DNA of 64,000 nt from Armatimonadetes bacterium DC (GTDB taxonomy: Bacteria; Armatimonadota; Fimbriimonadia; Fimbriimonadales; GBS-DC). Shown here piece by piece: positions 46,424 through 55,572 of the stretch. Numbering within the stretch: the first letter of the stretch is position 1; the number at the start of each line of letters is the position of its first letter. Under the pieces are notes generated by a model. It did no database searches. It had not been told where the DNA came from and was given only the letters and a program-made list of their open reading frames with translations. The translations under genes were made by a program, and so were the position numbers. The stretch spans positions 161,698 to 225,697 of the forward strand of contig LDYB01000020.1 in the NCBI GenBank assembly GCA_001442985.1, read 5' to 3'.

Positions 46424-46435
46424 AGCAGGAACCTC

Positions 46436-46804
46436 CTACAGCACTTCGGGCGCGAGGGAGACGATTCGCATAAAGTTGCGGTCGCGCAGTTCGCGTGCGA
46501 CGGGTCCGAAGATACGGCTTCCGCGCGGTTCGCCCTGGTTATTGATGATGACGCAGGCGTTATCGTCGAAGCGGAGCGTGGTGCCGTCGGGTCGTTTGAT
46601 GGCGCGTTTGGTTCGCACCACCACGGCGCGCACCACATCCCCCTTCTTGATGGGCATATTGGGTGTCGCCTCTTTGACGGAGGCAACAATCACATCGCCC
46701 ACCCGCGCGTAGCGTGCGTTGGAGCCTTTCAGCACGCGGATGCACATCACTTCGCGTGCGCCTGAGTTGTCAGCCACTTTCAAGCGTGTAAAGGGTTGAA
46801 TCAT
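46436..46804 (-). CDS. rplN: 50S ribosomal protein L14
   Basis: A 122-aa intersubunit-bridge protein, starting [19 protein letters not shown] with [18 protein letters not shown] near the end. Complete and canonical. Confidence 0.97.
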   Translation of the reverse strand: MIQPFTRLKVADNSGAREVMCIRVLKGSNARYARVGDVIVASVKEATPNMPIKKGDVVRAVVVRTKRAIKRPDGTTLRFDDNACVIINNQGEPRGSRIFGPVARELRDRNFMRIVSLAPEVL

Positions 46805-46820
46805 CGTCGTTCCCTCCTCC

Positions 46821-47147
46821 TTACTGGGCGCGTTCTAAGATGGCTCGCACGCGCCAGCGTTTATGGCGGCTCAGGGGGCGGGTCTCCACAATTTCCACGC
46901 GGTCGCCCACCTGGCACGCATTATGCTCATCGTGTGCCATATATTTTTTGGTGCGGCGGATGGTCTTGCCGTAGAGCGGATGGCGGTAGCTGCGCATCAC
47001 TGCCACGACCACCGTCTTGTCCATCTTGTTGCTCACGACAACCCCCACACGCACCTTGCGTCGCCCCTTGTAGGGGGCTTTGGGTGCTTCCAGCGCTTTG
47101 ATCGCTTCCGATGTTTCGGTCATTTCCGTTTGAATCTTCTCTTCCAT
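46821..47147 (-). CDS. rpsQ: 30S ribosomal protein S17
   Basis: A 108-aa protein. The S17 core starts near residue 28 ([21 protein letters not shown]) with the [12 protein letters not shown]-terminal motif. The N-terminal 25 or so residues are an acidic Glu/Thr/Ala-rich addition. It follows rpmC. Confidence 0.96.
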   Translation of the reverse strand: MEEKIQTEMTETSEAIKALEAPKAPYKGRRKVRVGVVVSNKMDKTVVVAVMRSYRHPLYGKTIRRTKKYMAHDEHNACQVGDRVEIVETRPLSRHKRWRVRAILERAQ

Positions 47148-47161
47148 TTGGGTTCACCTCT

Positions 47162-47371
47162 TCAGGTGCTGGCTTGCTGGCGTTTTTCTCTGAGTATCGT
47201 CTGGATGCGTGCGATGTTGCGTCGGGTCATCGTCAGGCTGCTGGTGTCTTTGAGCTGCGCGATGGCTTTCTGCACGCGCAGGCGGTACAGTTCGGTACGC
47301 AGTTCGTCCAGTTTCTGTTCCAGCTCCTTGATGGTCATCTGGCGGAGTTGATCGGGTTTGAGGGGTTTCAT
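47162..47371 (-). CDS. rpmC: 50S ribosomal protein L29
   Basis: A 69-aa two-helix protein at the exit tunnel. [20 protein letters not shown] and the terminal [12 protein letters not shown] are typical. It overlaps rplP by 4 nt. Confidence 0.96.
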   Translation of the reverse strand: MKPLKPDQLRQMTIKELEQKLDELRTELYRLRVQKAIAQLKDTSSLTMTRRNIARIQTILREKRQQAST

Positions 47372-47817
47372 TCGGTCTCACCTCCGGTAGTGGGAGTTCC
47401 GAGCTGGAAATCGGCGCGGGAGACGATTTTGGTTTTAATTGGCAGTTTGTGGCTGGCGCGGCGGAGCGCCTCGCGAGCCAGCTCTTCGGAGACGCCGCCC
47501 AGCTCCAGAATGATACGCCCGCGTCGGACGACAGCAACCCAGCCTTCTACATTCCCTTTTCCTGAACCCATGCGGGTTTCGGCAGGGCGCTTGGTGTACG
47601 GCTTATCGGGGAAGATGCGGAACCAGATTTTGCCTCCGCGTCGGAGGTAGCGCACAATCGCGACACGCGCGGCTTCCATCTGGCGGTTGGTAATCCAGGC
47701 GGGTTCCATCGCCACCAGCCCGTAGTCGCCGAAATGGAGTTCCCGTGCGCCTTTTGAGATTCCTTTGCGTCGTCCGCGCTGCTGTTTTCGGTATTTCGTT
47801 CGTTTCGGCATCAACAT
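47368..47817 (-). CDS. rplP: 50S ribosomal protein L16
   Basis: About 149 aa, near the peptidyl transferase centre. [20 protein letters not shown]-like [16 protein letters not shown] and MGSGKG are diagnostic. GTGAGGTG lies 7 nt before the ATG at 47817; a second Met two codons later is also possible. Confidence 0.96.
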   Translation of the reverse strand: MLMPKRTKYRKQQRGRRKGISKGARELHFGDYGLVAMEPAWITNRQMEAARVAIVRYLRRGGKIWFRIFPDKPYTKRPAETRMGSGKGNVEGWVAVVRRGRIILELGGVSEELAREALRRASHKLPIKTKIVSRADFQLGTPTTGGETE

Positions 47818-47828
47818 GGGAGTTCACC

Positions 47829-48659
47829 TCACTCTTCAACAGGGGTCTCCTGAGACGATTCGGGCGGGGTCTGGCGCGGGCGCTGACCGCGTCGTGGGGC
47901 GCCGCGGCGTCGGCGGGATTGAGTGCGCTCGCCGCCGCCTGCCACGCGGCGTCGGCGCGGCTGCTCGGTGGTCACCGCGGTTTCCGGGGTGGTTACCGAC
48001 GAGAGCAGGATGCGCCGCTCCGACATGGGGATGTCGCCCTTATAAATCCAGACCTTAACCCCAATAGTGCCGTAGATGGTGTAGGCGGTGGCGAAGCCGT
48101 AGTCGATATCGGCGCGCAGGGTCTGCAGGGGCACACGCCCATAGCGATCCCATTCGGTGCGCGCGATTTCGGCACCCCCCAGCCGTCCCGACACCATTAC
48201 CTTGATGCCGCGCAGGTTCATGCGCTGGGCGCGTGCGATGGTCTGGCGGATTGCGCGGCGGTGAGAGACGCGGCGCTCCAGCTGGCTGGCGATATTTTCT
48301 GCCACCAGTTGGGCGTCGGCGTCGGGGTTGCGCACATCCTCCACATCGATACGGATTTCGGGCTTGTTCGGATGGAGCGCCTTGTAGACCGCGCGCGTCG
48401 CCTCTTCGATGCCCTGCCCGCCCTTGCCAATAATCTGTCCGGGGCGTGCGGCGAAGATAATCACGCGCACGATGTTCGCAGCGCGCTCGATTTCAATCCG
48501 TGAGATGCCCGCCGAGTAGAACCGCTCTTTGAGCGTCTTGCGGATGAGATAATCCTCATAGAGCAGATGGCGATACTGCTTCTTGGGAGCGTACCATCGG
48601 CTCTCCCAGTCGCGTGTGATTCCGACCCGAAACCCGATAGGATGGATTTTCTGACCCAT
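47829..48659 (-). CDS. rpsC: 30S ribosomal protein S3 with basic C-terminal extension
   Basis: A 276-aa mRNA-entry protein. [22 protein letters not shown], the KH motif ([16 protein letters not shown]) and the C-terminal [12 protein letters not shown] are present. About 60 extra residues rich in Arg, Gln, Pro and Glu follow, making it longer than the usual 210-230 aa. Start overlaps the rplV stop by 1 nt. Confidence 0.96.
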   Translation of the reverse strand: MGQKIHPIGFRVGITRDWESRWYAPKKQYRHLLYEDYLIRKTLKERFYSAGISRIEIERAANIVRVIIFAARPGQIIGKGGQGIEEATRAVYKALHPNKPEIRIDVEDVRNPDADAQLVAENIASQLERRVSHRRAIRQTIARAQRMNLRGIKVMVSGRLGGAEIARTEWDRYGRVPLQTLRADIDYGFATAYTIYGTIGVKVWIYKGDIPMSERRILLSSVTTPETAVTTEQPRRRRVAGGGERTQSRRRRGAPRRGQRPRQTPPESSQETPVEE

Positions 48660-49036
48660 TAGTTCGCCTCCTCCTGCGATGCGGGGCGTCGGCTGGCTTG
48701 CGTGCGCGGTTGCTTCAGCCCCAGAATGACCGTGATATGGCTGGTGCGCTTGAGAATGCGGAAAGCGCGCCCGCGGTCTTTGGGCAGGATGCGCTTCCAG
48801 CGGGGACCTTCGTCCACGAAAGCACGCTCTACATAGAGCCAGCGCGGATCGAGGTTGAAATTATGCACCGCGTTCGCCACAGCCGACTCGATGACCTTGC
48901 TGACCACGCGCGCCGACTTATTGGGCAGTTGCGCCAGCAGGGTCAGCGCCTCGTCGGTGCTTTTGCCACGCACCAGGTCCACGGCAAGGCGCGCTTTACG
49001 CGGCGGAATCCGAACATAGCGTGCGACGGCTTTCAT
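48659..49036 (-). CDS. rplV: 50S ribosomal protein L22
   Basis: A 125-aa protein lining the exit tunnel. [21 protein letters not shown] and the beta-hairpin [21 protein letters not shown] are characteristic. Complete. Confidence 0.97.
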   Translation of the reverse strand: MKAVARYVRIPPRKARLAVDLVRGKSTDEALTLLAQLPNKSARVVSKVIESAVANAVHNFNLDPRWLYVERAFVDEGPRWKRILPKDRGRAFRILKRTSHITVILGLKQPRTQASRRPASQEEAN

Positions 49037-49041
49037 GGCGT

Positions 49042-49329
49042 TTATTTCCTCACTTTAGAAGTTTTTTCGCTGGAGCCGGGGTGCCCACGGAAAGTGCGTG
49101 TGGGCACGAACTCGCCCAGCTTGTGTCCAATCATCTGCTCGGTGATATAGACGGGCACATGTTTGCGCCCGTCGTGAACCGCAATCGTCAGCCCGATCAT
49201 TTCGGGCACGATGGTCGAGCGGCGCGACCAGGTTTTGATCGGGCGCTTTTGCGCCTGGTTCGCCATCTCGCGCACTTTCTTCAGTAGCTTCGGATCCACA
49301 TAGGGTCCTTTTTTGAGTGAGCGTGCCAT
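49042..49329 (-). CDS. rpsS: 30S ribosomal protein S19
   Basis: A 95-aa head protein: [41 protein letters not shown] and [14 protein letters not shown] match S19 throughout. Confidence 0.97.
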   Translation of the reverse strand: MARSLKKGPYVDPKLLKKVREMANQAQKRPIKTWSRRSTIVPEMIGLTIAVHDGRKHVPVYITEQMIGHKLGEFVPTRTFRGHPGSSEKTSKVRK

Positions 49330-49335
49330 ATCTCC

Positions 49336-50160
49336 TTACTTCCTCCGTTTGAGGATGAATTTGCTGGTGCGCTTATTGCGTCGGGTCTTGACGCCCAGGG
49401 CGGGCTTACCCCACGGGGTCTTCGGGTGCGGCAATCCGATGGGCGCCTTACCCTCACCGCCGCCGTGTGGGTGATCGCGCGGTGTCATGGCAGAGCCGCG
49501 CACATGGGGGCGTCGTCCCATCCAGCGGGACTTGCCTGCTTTGCCCCACACTTCGTTCTCGTGGTCGAGGTTGCCGACCTGTCCGACGGTGGCGCGGCAG
49601 TTGAGATGGATGAGTCGCATCTCACCAGAGGGCATGCGCAAGGTCGCATAGTTGCCCTCTTTGGCAAGAATCTGCGCGGCGGCGCCTGCACTTCGCGCCA
49701 GCTGCCCACCCTTGCCAGGGGTCAGCTCGATGTTATGCACCAGCGTCCCGACAGGAATATTGCGCAACGGGAGCGCGTTCCCCGGCTGGATGTCGGCATC
49801 GGGTCCGCTCATCACCGTCATGCCGACGGTCAGCCCGACGGGCGCAATGATATAGCGCTTCTCGCCGTCTTCATATTGCAGGAGCGCGATTCGCGCCGAG
49901 CGGTTCGGGTCATACTCGATGGCAATCACCTTAGCGGGGATGCCATCTTTGTCGCGCTTGAAATCGATAATGCGATACAGGCGCTTGTTCCCGCCCCCAC
50001 GATGGCGCGCGGTAACGCGCCCCATGTTATTGCGCCCACCGGTTTTGCGCAAGCCAACGGTCAGGCTCTTCTCCGGCTCGTCTTTTGTGATCTCCTCGTA
50101 GGTCGAGGTGACCATAAAGCGTCGTCCGGGCGATGTCGGTTTCCACTTTTTGACTGGCAT
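49336..50160 (-). CDS. rplB: 50S ribosomal protein L2
   Basis: A 274-aa protein required for subunit joining and peptidyl transfer. [19 protein letters not shown] at the N-terminal part and [18 protein letters not shown] near the C-terminus are the L2 hallmarks. Complete. Confidence 0.98.
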   Translation of the reverse strand: MPVKKWKPTSPGRRFMVTSTYEEITKDEPEKSLTVGLRKTGGRNNMGRVTARHRGGGNKRLYRIIDFKRDKDGIPAKVIAIEYDPNRSARIALLQYEDGEKRYIIAPVGLTVGMTVMSGPDADIQPGNALPLRNIPVGTLVHNIELTPGKGGQLARSAGAAAQILAKEGNYATLRMPSGEMRLIHLNCRATVGQVGNLDHENEVWGKAGKSRWMGRRPHVRGSAMTPRDHPHGGGEGKAPIGLPHPKTPWGKPALGVKTRRNKRTSKFILKRRK

Positions 50161-50170
50161 AGGAACCTCC

Positions 50171-50464
50171 TCAGAGTACGAAGTCCTCTATCGATTGATC
50201 GGGTGGCAGGGTCACGATGGCTTTCTTCCACTTGCGCGTGTAGCCAGCCCGGCGTTGCAGCCCCACCCGTTTGGGTTTCGGCTTGACCCACATCGTGCGC
50301 ACCTTGACGGCATCCACATTATAGAGCGCTTTCAGGGCGTGCTTGATGTCAATCTTGGTCGCGTCGGGCGCCACCTCAAACAGGTACTGGTTATGTACCA
50401 TGCGCAGCATCGTGCCCTTTTCGGTAATCAGGGGGCGAATGATGACTTCGGACGGGTGTTTCAT
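50171..50464 (-). CDS. rplW: 50S ribosomal protein L23
   Basis: A 97-aa exit-site protein that docks SRP and trigger factor. [32 protein letters not shown] and [12 protein letters not shown] are typical. The ATG at 50464 follows GGAGGAGG by 10 nt and overlaps rplD by 4 nt. Confidence 0.96.
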   Translation of the reverse strand: MKHPSEVIIRPLITEKGTMLRMVHNQYLFEVAPDATKIDIKHALKALYNVDAVKVRTMWVKPKPKRVGLQRRAGYTRKWKKAIVTLPPDQSIEDFVL

Positions 50465-51084
50465 CGCGCCCACACCTCCTCCATTTTCTGGACGGCGGCG
50501 CGTGTGGCAATCACGGTGCGCGCGGGGATCAGCTCGTGGAGCGCGAAAGCGGGCGCAATCCGCACCAGCACATTCGGCAGGTTGCGGAACGACTTATACA
50601 CCACTTCGTTCGGCTCGTGGAGCAAAATCAGCACGCGCCCGTTCTCTACACCCAGCGCTTTGAGGAACGCCGCCGCGTGTTTGGTTTTGATTTCGGGGAA
50701 CTGCAGGTCCTCGACGACGCGCAGGGCGCCCGATTCGATTTTATCGGCGAGCGCGGCACGGATGGCTGCGCGCCGCTCTTTCTTATTTACAATCGGGTTA
50801 TAGTCGCGCGGGGTGGGTCCGTGGACGACGCCGCCGTGTCGCCAGTGCGGGGCGCGGATAGACCCCTGTCGTGCGCGTCCCGTGTGTTTCTGGGGCCAGG
50901 GTTTGCGACCGCCGCCGCGCACTTCGCCACGGGTGAGCGTGTCGTGGGTGCCTTGCCGCAGATGCGCCAGTTGCGCCACCACCGTGCGGTGAAGCGTGGT
51001 GTTTTTCCCGGCGAGCAGTTTTTCGCTCACCTCATACTCGCCCACGGGCTTCCCTTGCAAATCGTAAACATTCACTTTCGGCAT
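50461..51084 (-). CDS. rplD: 50S ribosomal protein L4
   Basis: A 207-aa protein with a long tunnel-reaching loop ([20 protein letters not shown]). In many bacteria L4 also represses its own operon. [19 protein letters not shown] follows. Complete. Confidence 0.97.
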   Translation of the reverse strand: MPKVNVYDLQGKPVGEYEVSEKLLAGKNTTLHRTVVAQLAHLRQGTHDTLTRGEVRGGGRKPWPQKHTGRARQGSIRAPHWRHGGVVHGPTPRDYNPIVNKKERRAAIRAALADKIESGALRVVEDLQFPEIKTKHAAAFLKALGVENGRVLILLHEPNEVVYKSFRNLPNVLVRIAPAFALHELIPARTVIATRAAVQKMEEVWAR

Positions 51085-51095
51085 GGTGGTTCACC

Positions 51096-51929
51096 TCACT
51101 GCTGTTTCTGCACATAGACGATAGAGCCTTTGCCTCCGGGCACGCTGCCCTTGATCAGCACCAGGTTCTGCTCCGGTTTAATGGCGACGATGGTCAGCCC
51201 GCGCGTGGTAACGCGCTCGCCGCCCATGCGTCCGGGCATCGTTTTCCCTTTGAACACGCGCTGAGGTCCTGTGGCGCCACTGGAGAGAGGGCGTCGGTGG
51301 GTCATCGAGCCGTGCGTTTTGGGACCGCCCGCGAACCCATAGCGGCGCACGACCCCTGCGAACCCCTTGCCTTTGGAGGTGCCCGTTACTTTCACTATTT
51401 CGCCCACCTGAAACACATGTTCGGCGCGGATTTCCTGCCCGCTGGCGGGCTGTCCCTCAATCACGCGGAACTCGCGTAGGTAGCGCAGAGGGCGCGGCAG
51501 TTCTGCCTTGCGGAAAATGCCCTGCATGGGCTTGTTGACGCGCTGGCGCTTCTGCTCGCCGAACCCCACCTGCACCGCCAGATACCCGTCGCGTTCGGGC
51601 GTGCGCACCTGCACCACATAGCACGGTCCCAGCTCAACTGCCGTTACCGCGACCATGCGTCCCTGCTCATCGAAGATGTGGGTCATGCCCAGCTTCCGCC
51701 CGATAAGCCCTGTGATGACGGGCGGCGGTGGCAGCTCGCGCTTCGCCGGCGCAGGCGCCTCGGCAGCGGCTGCTAACTGGCTCTCTGCCGCCTCAGACTG
51801 GCTTTCTGCCGCTTCTGTCTGCGCGGCTTCCGGTTGCTCCGCTGCGACCGCCTCCTGAGCCTCTGGGGTTACCTCAGGCGCGGTCTCTGGCGCAACGGTT
51901 TCCTGTGGGCTTTTTTCTTCATTACTCAT
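51096..51929 (-). CDS. rplC: 50S ribosomal protein L3 with Ala/Glu-rich N-terminal extension
   Basis: A 277-aa protein near the peptidyl transferase centre. The L3 core starts near residue 71 (VITGLIGRKLGMTHIF). It has VKVTGTSKGKGFAGVVRRYGF and a GSMTHRRPLSSG/GRMGGERVT segment. The first 70 residues are an acidic, Ala/Glu/Gln-rich repeat-like extension. It is likely real because AGGAGG lies 9 nt before the upstream ATG and none precedes the core. The role of the extension is unknown. Confidence 0.95.
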   Translation of the reverse strand: MSNEEKSPQETVAPETAPEVTPEAQEAVAAEQPEAAQTEAAESQSEAAESQLAAAAEAPAPAKRELPPPPVITGLIGRKLGMTHIFDEQGRMVAVTAVELGPCYVVQVRTPERDGYLAVQVGFGEQKRQRVNKPMQGIFRKAELPRPLRYLREFRVIEGQPASGQEIRAEHVFQVGEIVKVTGTSKGKGFAGVVRRYGFAGGPKTHGSMTHRRPLSSGATGPQRVFKGKTMPGRMGGERVTTRGLTIVAIKPEQNLVLIKGSVPGGKGSIVYVQKQQ

Positions 51930-51943
51930 GGCGTCCTGCCTCC

Positions 51944-52252
51944 TTACAACTTAATCTCGATATCCACGCCACTGGGCAAGTCCAGGCGCATCAGTGCATC
52001 AATCGTTCGGTTATTCGGCTCCAGTATATCGATGAGTCGCTTATGGGTGCGGATTTCAAAATGTTCCATTCCAATCTTATCGATATGGGGACCGCGAATC
52101 ACACAGAATCGGCGAATATCGGTGGGCAGAGGCACCGGACCGCGCACCCGCGCGCCCGTACTCTGCACCTGATCCACTATCCGCTTCACCGATTGATCCA
52201 GTACGCGGTGATCGTAGGCTCGTAGCCGTATCCTGATTTTATCGCGTTTCAT
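51944..52252 (-). CDS. rpsJ: 30S ribosomal protein S10
   Basis: A 102-aa protein, also a NusG/NusB partner in many bacteria. [18 protein letters not shown] and [22 protein letters not shown] are canonical. GGAGGAGAGG lies upstream of the ATG at 52252. It follows tuf across a terminator-like hairpin. Confidence 0.97.
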   Translation of the reverse strand: MKRDKIRIRLRAYDHRVLDQSVKRIVDQVQSTGARVRGPVPLPTDIRRFCVIRGPHIDKIGMEHFEIRTHKRLIDILEPNNRTIDALMRLDLPSGVDIEIKL

Positions 52253-52272
52253 AGTCCTCTCCTCCAGCAAAA

Positions 52273-52302
52273 CGGGCAGAGGGATAGTATACCCTCTGCC
52301 CG
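52273..52302 (-). terminator. Intrinsic terminator of tuf with -10 box in its loop
   Basis: A perfect 11-bp stem, CGGGCAGAGGG/CCCTCTGCCCG (52273-52283 with 52292-52302), followed on the minus strand by TTTTGC, 8 nt after the tuf stop. The 8-nt loop reads TATACTAT, and with the stem's GGG gives GGG-TATACT. It may stop tuf transcription and restart it for rpsJ. Confidence 0.65.
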
Positions 52303-52310
52303 CGCAGGAT

Positions 52311-53528
52311 TCAGTCTAACACCTCGGTGACGACGCCGGCGCCCACCGTGCGACCGCCTTCGCGAATCGCAAAACGCAACCCCTTCTCTATCGCGACAGG
52401 CGCCACCAAAGTCACCTCCATATTCACATTATCCCCAGGCATCACCATCTCCACACCCGAAGGCAACTGAATCTCGCCCGTCACATCCGTCGTCCGAAAG
52501 TAAAACTGAGGACGATACCCGCTCACAAACGGCGTGTGCCGACCGCCCTCCTCCTTCCGCAACACATACACCTCCGCCTTGAAACGACGATGCGGCTTGA
52601 TGCTCCCAGGCTTCGCTATCACCATCCCCCGCTCCACATCGTCCCGATCCACACCACGCAACAGCAGACCCACATTATCGCCTGCCACCGCCTCGTCCAA
52701 CACCTTCCGAAACATCTCGATACTCGTCACCACCGTCTTGCGCGGCTCATCCCGAAATCCCACTATCTCCACCTCTTCGCCCGTCTTCAACACACCACGC
52801 TCCACACGACCCGTCGCCACCGTGCCACGACCCGTAATCGTGAACACATCCTCCACCGCCATCAAAAACGGCTTGTCCAACTCACGCGCCGGCAACGGAA
52901 TGTAGGTATCCACCGCATCCAGCAAATCCCAGATCGCCTTAATCCAACGATTGCTCGTGTTCCGAGTCCAGTCCTCATCCTCCGGCGCCTCCACCACCTG
53001 CAACGCGCTCCCGCGGATCACAGGCACCTCGTCGCCGGGGAACCCATACTTGCTCAACAACTCCCGAACCTCCAACTCCACCAAGTCCAGCAACTCCGGA
53101 TCGTCCACCGCATCCACCTTGTTCATAAACACCACAATCGCCGGCACATTCACCTGACGCGCCAGCAAAATGTGTTCCCGCGTCTGCGGCATCGGACCAT
53201 CCGTCGCCGCCACCACCAGAATCGCCCCGTCCATCTGCGCCGCGCCCGTAATCATGTTCTTGATGTAGTCCGCGTGCCCCGGACAGTCCACATGCGCATA
53301 GTGGCGGTTCTCCGTCTGATACTCAGCGTGATAGATGTTGATGGTCACGCCGCGGGCGCGCTCTTCGGGCGCGCTATCAATCCGCTCATACGGCTGGTAT
53401 TCGGCAAGCCCGTTCTTGCTCAGCACGCGGGTAATCGCCGCGGTCAGCGTCGTTTTGCCGTGGTCTACATGCCCAATCGTACCGATATTCACATGCGGCT
53501 TCGTGCGCTCAAACTTCTGTCGTGCCAT
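52311..53528 (-). CDS. tuf: Elongation factor Tu
   Basis: Delivers aminoacyl-tRNA to the ribosome. The 405-aa protein has GHVDHGKTT (P-loop), [24 protein letters not shown] and domains II and III intact. Codon use is mosaic: between about 52390 and 53330 nearly every codon ends in G or T (TTG for Leu, GTG, GCG, GAG), while both ends resemble neighbouring genes. It is preceded by tRNA-Tyr and tRNA-Thr, reminiscent of the E. coli tufB operon, and heads the S10 cluster. Confidence 0.97.
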   Translation of the reverse strand: MARQKFERTKPHVNIGTIGHVDHGKTTLTAAITRVLSKNGLAEYQPYERIDSAPEERARGVTINIYHAEYQTENRHYAHVDCPGHADYIKNMITGAAQMDGAILVVAATDGPMPQTREHILLARQVNVPAIVVFMNKVDAVDDPELLDLVELEVRELLSKYGFPGDEVPVIRGSALQVVEAPEDEDWTRNTSNRWIKAIWDLLDAVDTYIPLPARELDKPFLMAVEDVFTITGRGTVATGRVERGVLKTGEEVEIVGFRDEPRKTVVTSIEMFRKVLDEAVAGDNVGLLLRGVDRDDVERGMVIAKPGSIKPHRRFKAEVYVLRKEEGGRHTPFVSGYRPQFYFRTTDVTGEIQLPSGVEMVMPGDNVNMEVTLVAPVAIEKGLRFAIREGGRTVGAGVVTEVLD

Positions 53529-53571
53529 TGTCGTGCTCCTTCGTTTTCGTGTTTTTTATTTTACCTAAAGA

Positions 53572-53646
53572 TGGAGCCCTCGACGGGATTCGAACCCGTG
53601 ACCTCGTCTTTACCAAAGACGCGCTCTACCCCTGAGCTACGAGGGC
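53572..53646 (-). tRNA. tRNA-Thr (anticodon GGU)
   Basis: On the minus strand, acceptor GCCCTCG pairs with CGAGGGC. The anticodon stem CGTCT/AGACG encloses TTGGTAA, giving GGT. CCA is encoded (53572-53574). It is 43 nt before tuf. Confidence 0.95.
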
Positions 53647-53650
53647 AGCA

Positions 53651-53736
53651 TGGTGGGGGGAGCAGGATTCGAACCTGCGAAGGCGTCAGCCACCAGATTT
53701 ACAGTCTGGCCCCTTTGGCCGCTCGGGCATCCCCCC
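53651..53736 (-). tRNA. tRNA-Tyr (anticodon GUA)
   Basis: On the minus strand, acceptor GGGGGGA pairs with TCCCCCC. The anticodon stem CCAGA/TCTGG encloses CTGTAAA, giving GTA. It has a long variable arm, as expected for bacterial tRNA-Tyr, and encoded CCA. Confidence 0.95.
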
Positions 53737-53746
53737 GCGGGATGGT

Positions 53747-53777
53747 ATTATACCCTACTGGGCAGGGCGTGTGTCAA
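53747..53777 (-). promoter_or_regulatory. Promoter of tRNA-Tyr-tRNA-Thr-tuf transcription unit
   Basis: Minus-strand TTGACA (53772-53777) and TATAAT (53747-53752), both perfect consensus, with a 19-nt spacer. CCC-AGTA-GGG directly precedes the -10. Confidence 0.75.
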
Positions 53778-53820
53778 GGGGTTGGGTTCGCTCTAACCCA
53801 ACCCCTGTAAAGCGTATACG

Positions 53821-54414
53821 CTATTTCGTAGCAGGCTTCCCCTGCAGAGCGGAGATCGATTCGGCTTTCTTCGCGTAGGTCTCGGGGTCTGCAAGGAACT
53901 TGCTCTTGCAACTGTTGCAGCAGGTGTAGTAGGTCTTGCCGTTATACTCGAACGCGACCGCGGTCGCGACATCCAGCTCCTCGCCCGAAACGGGGCAGAT
54001 GAGTTTGTCAGCAGGTTTGCTGGCTTGCGTCGCGGCAGGCTGAGCGCCCTTGTCGCTACAGCAACTGCCTGCAGCCTTTGCGCTCTTGTCGCCGCAGCAA
54101 CCGCCCGCCTTCTCGCTCGTCTCGCCGCAGCAGCCTGCTTTTTTACCCGTGGCGCGGGCGTAGGTTGCAGGCGCGGCGCGGAACTTCTCGCGACACTCGG
54201 CACAGCAGAAGTAATACAGCGTGCCAGCGTACATGTAACGGGGCGCGCGAACCGTGTTGCTCACGGTCTCACCACACACAGGGCATGCTTGCGGAGTCTG
54301 GCGAATCGCCGAAACAACCCGCGTTTCCGTCGAAGCATCGGCTTTCGTTAACACAAAAGCACTCAATACGAAGCTGGCGGCAAACACCGCTACTGCTAAT
54401 CCGAAGATTCTCAT
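53821..54414 (-). CDS. Exported two-domain YHS-like protein with Cys-pair linker
   Basis: About 197 aa. A signal peptide or anchor (residues 1-27) precedes two YHS/TRASH-like metal-binding domains: CPVCGETV...YYFCCAECREKF (about 43-85) and CPVSGEEL...YYTCCNSCKSKF (about 138-180). Between them is a flexible linker with three Cys-pair units (GCCGETS, GCCGDKS, SCCSDKG). The pattern suggests binding of a soft metal such as copper or another thiophile in the periplasm. AGGAGG precedes the ATG. It is divergent from a glycosyltransferase gene. The function is inferred only from cysteine spacing. Confidence 0.78.
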   Translation of the reverse strand: MRIFGLAVAVFAASFVLSAFVLTKADASTETRVVSAIRQTPQACPVCGETVSNTVRAPRYMYAGTLYYFCCAECREKFRAAPATYARATGKKAGCCGETSEKAGGCCGDKSAKAAGSCCSDKGAQPAATQASKPADKLICPVSGEELDVATAVAFEYNGKTYYTCCNSCKSKFLADPETYAKKAESISALQGKPATK

Positions 54415-54435
54415 CGCAAAAAACCTCCTGCCCCA

Positions 54436-54461
54436 AGTATACCCTATCCCCTGAGTATAAT
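54436..54461. promoter_or_regulatory. Divergent promoters: YHS-like gene and glycosyltransferase
   Basis: Minus-strand GGG-TATACT (-10 at 54436-54441) for the YHS gene, which has a 21-nt leader with RBS. Plus-strand TATAAT (54456-54461) for the glycosyltransferase gene, with a 25-nt leader. Confidence 0.55.
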
Positions 54462-54486
54462 TAAGCGCAGGAAGGGTACCGAAACG

Positions 54487-55572
54487 ATGACCTGGTTCAA
54501 CGATCAGCCACTGCGTGAGCGTCCCCATATCGCGGTTCTGTTTTATGATGCGCTGGGCGACTTTGTGATTATCACGCCGTTACTTCGTGGGCTGAAGGAG
54601 AAGTACCCTGATTGCGTGCTGGACTATTTCAGTGGCGAGCGCACGCGCGAGCTGGAGGAGGCGTTGCCCTATATTGACGCGCGGGTCTCTGTGTTTGGCA
54701 ATCCCGACGGCTTGGCGGGCGTCCAGCGCTTCATTGAGGAGCGCCGCGCCGTCGCAGGCGACTATGACCTTGTGATTAACTGCGACTTTCACCCCACGCT
54801 CGCGTTTGTGGCGCATATGCTCCAGCCGCGCTATGTGGTGGGGCGCTGTTTCAGCCCCGATTTGCGCGACGAAGTGCCCCGCGCCGAGGGTAAGGTGCAT
54901 CAGCTCCACACCGAGTTCTGGTCCGCGCCCGACCTGCTGGAACGCTATCGCGATGTGCTGACCAGCACCTACATCGGCGAAATCTGGTGCCGACTGGCGT
55001 TCGTGGAGACCGACTTTTTCCGCACGGAAGTGCCAACCGTCGACCCCGGGCACCCCATTCCCGATGTGTTAATTGCCACTGGCGGGCGCCGCTCTGCCAA
55101 ACTCTGGCACCGCGACTACTGGAAGCAGGTGATTGACTGGTGTACGGCGCAGGGAGTCTCGGTGGGGTTGCTGGGTGATAAGCCCCAGCGCCAGAGTGCA
55201 GTTTACTTCACAGGCGACACAGAGAGCTACCTGCTGGAGCATACCGCACTGATAGATTTACGCGGGCAGTTCAGCCTGCCGCAGGTGGCGGGCGCTATCC
55301 AGCGCGCCAGAGCCTGCATTTCGGTGGATAACGGTATCATGCATATCGCCTACTCAGTGGGTACCCCCACGATTGCGCTCTTCGGCGCCAGCCCCTGGTG
55401 GGTGTGGACGCCCCCTGTGCCCCACCTCTATCGCATTTTGCCCGAAAACCCCTGCCCCAAGTGCTACGAAAACCGATTCCGCAACGCCGAGTGCTTACTG
55501 CCCGTCCACCAGTGCATGCTCAGCGTGCGCCCGGAGAAGGTGATTGCGGTGTTAGAGAAGGTTTTGGGTTAG
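54487..55572 (+). CDS. Glycosyltransferase family 9 (ADP-heptose:LPS heptosyltransferase-like)
   Basis: Cytoplasmic GT-B enzyme related to lipopolysaccharide heptosyltransferases, 361 aa. HIAVLFYDALGDFVIITPLLRGL at the N-terminus contains the D-x-x-G-D/G-D region. The C-terminal half has VGLLGDKPQR, DLRGQFSLPQVAGAIQRA and ISVDNGIMHIAYSVGTPTIALFG, the donor-binding signature. A Cys cluster (CPKCYENRFRNAEC) lies near the end. It would act in surface glycan assembly. It overlaps the CPBP gene tail to tail by 4 nt. Confidence 0.87.
   Translation: MTWFNDQPLRERPHIAVLFYDALGDFVIITPLLRGLKEKYPDCVLDYFSGERTRELEEALPYIDARVSVFGNPDGLAGVQRFIEERRAVAGDYDLVINCDFHPTLAFVAHMLQPRYVVGRCFSPDLRDEVPRAEGKVHQLHTEFWSAPDLLERYRDVLTSTYIGEIWCRLAFVETDFFRTEVPTVDPGHPIPDVLIATGGRRSAKLWHRDYWKQVIDWCTAQGVSVGLLGDKPQRQSAVYFTGDTESYLLEHTALIDLRGQFSLPQVAGAIQRARACISVDNGIMHIAYSVGTPTIALFGASPWWVWTPPVPHLYRILPENPCPKCYENRFRNAECLLPVHQCMLSVRPEKVIAVLEKVLG

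Noticed and set aside
52536..53810. 424-aa plus-strand frame over tuf and the tRNAs
   Set aside because: Antisense of tuf; its unusual length results from the skewed codon use of tuf. It also runs through two tRNA genes.
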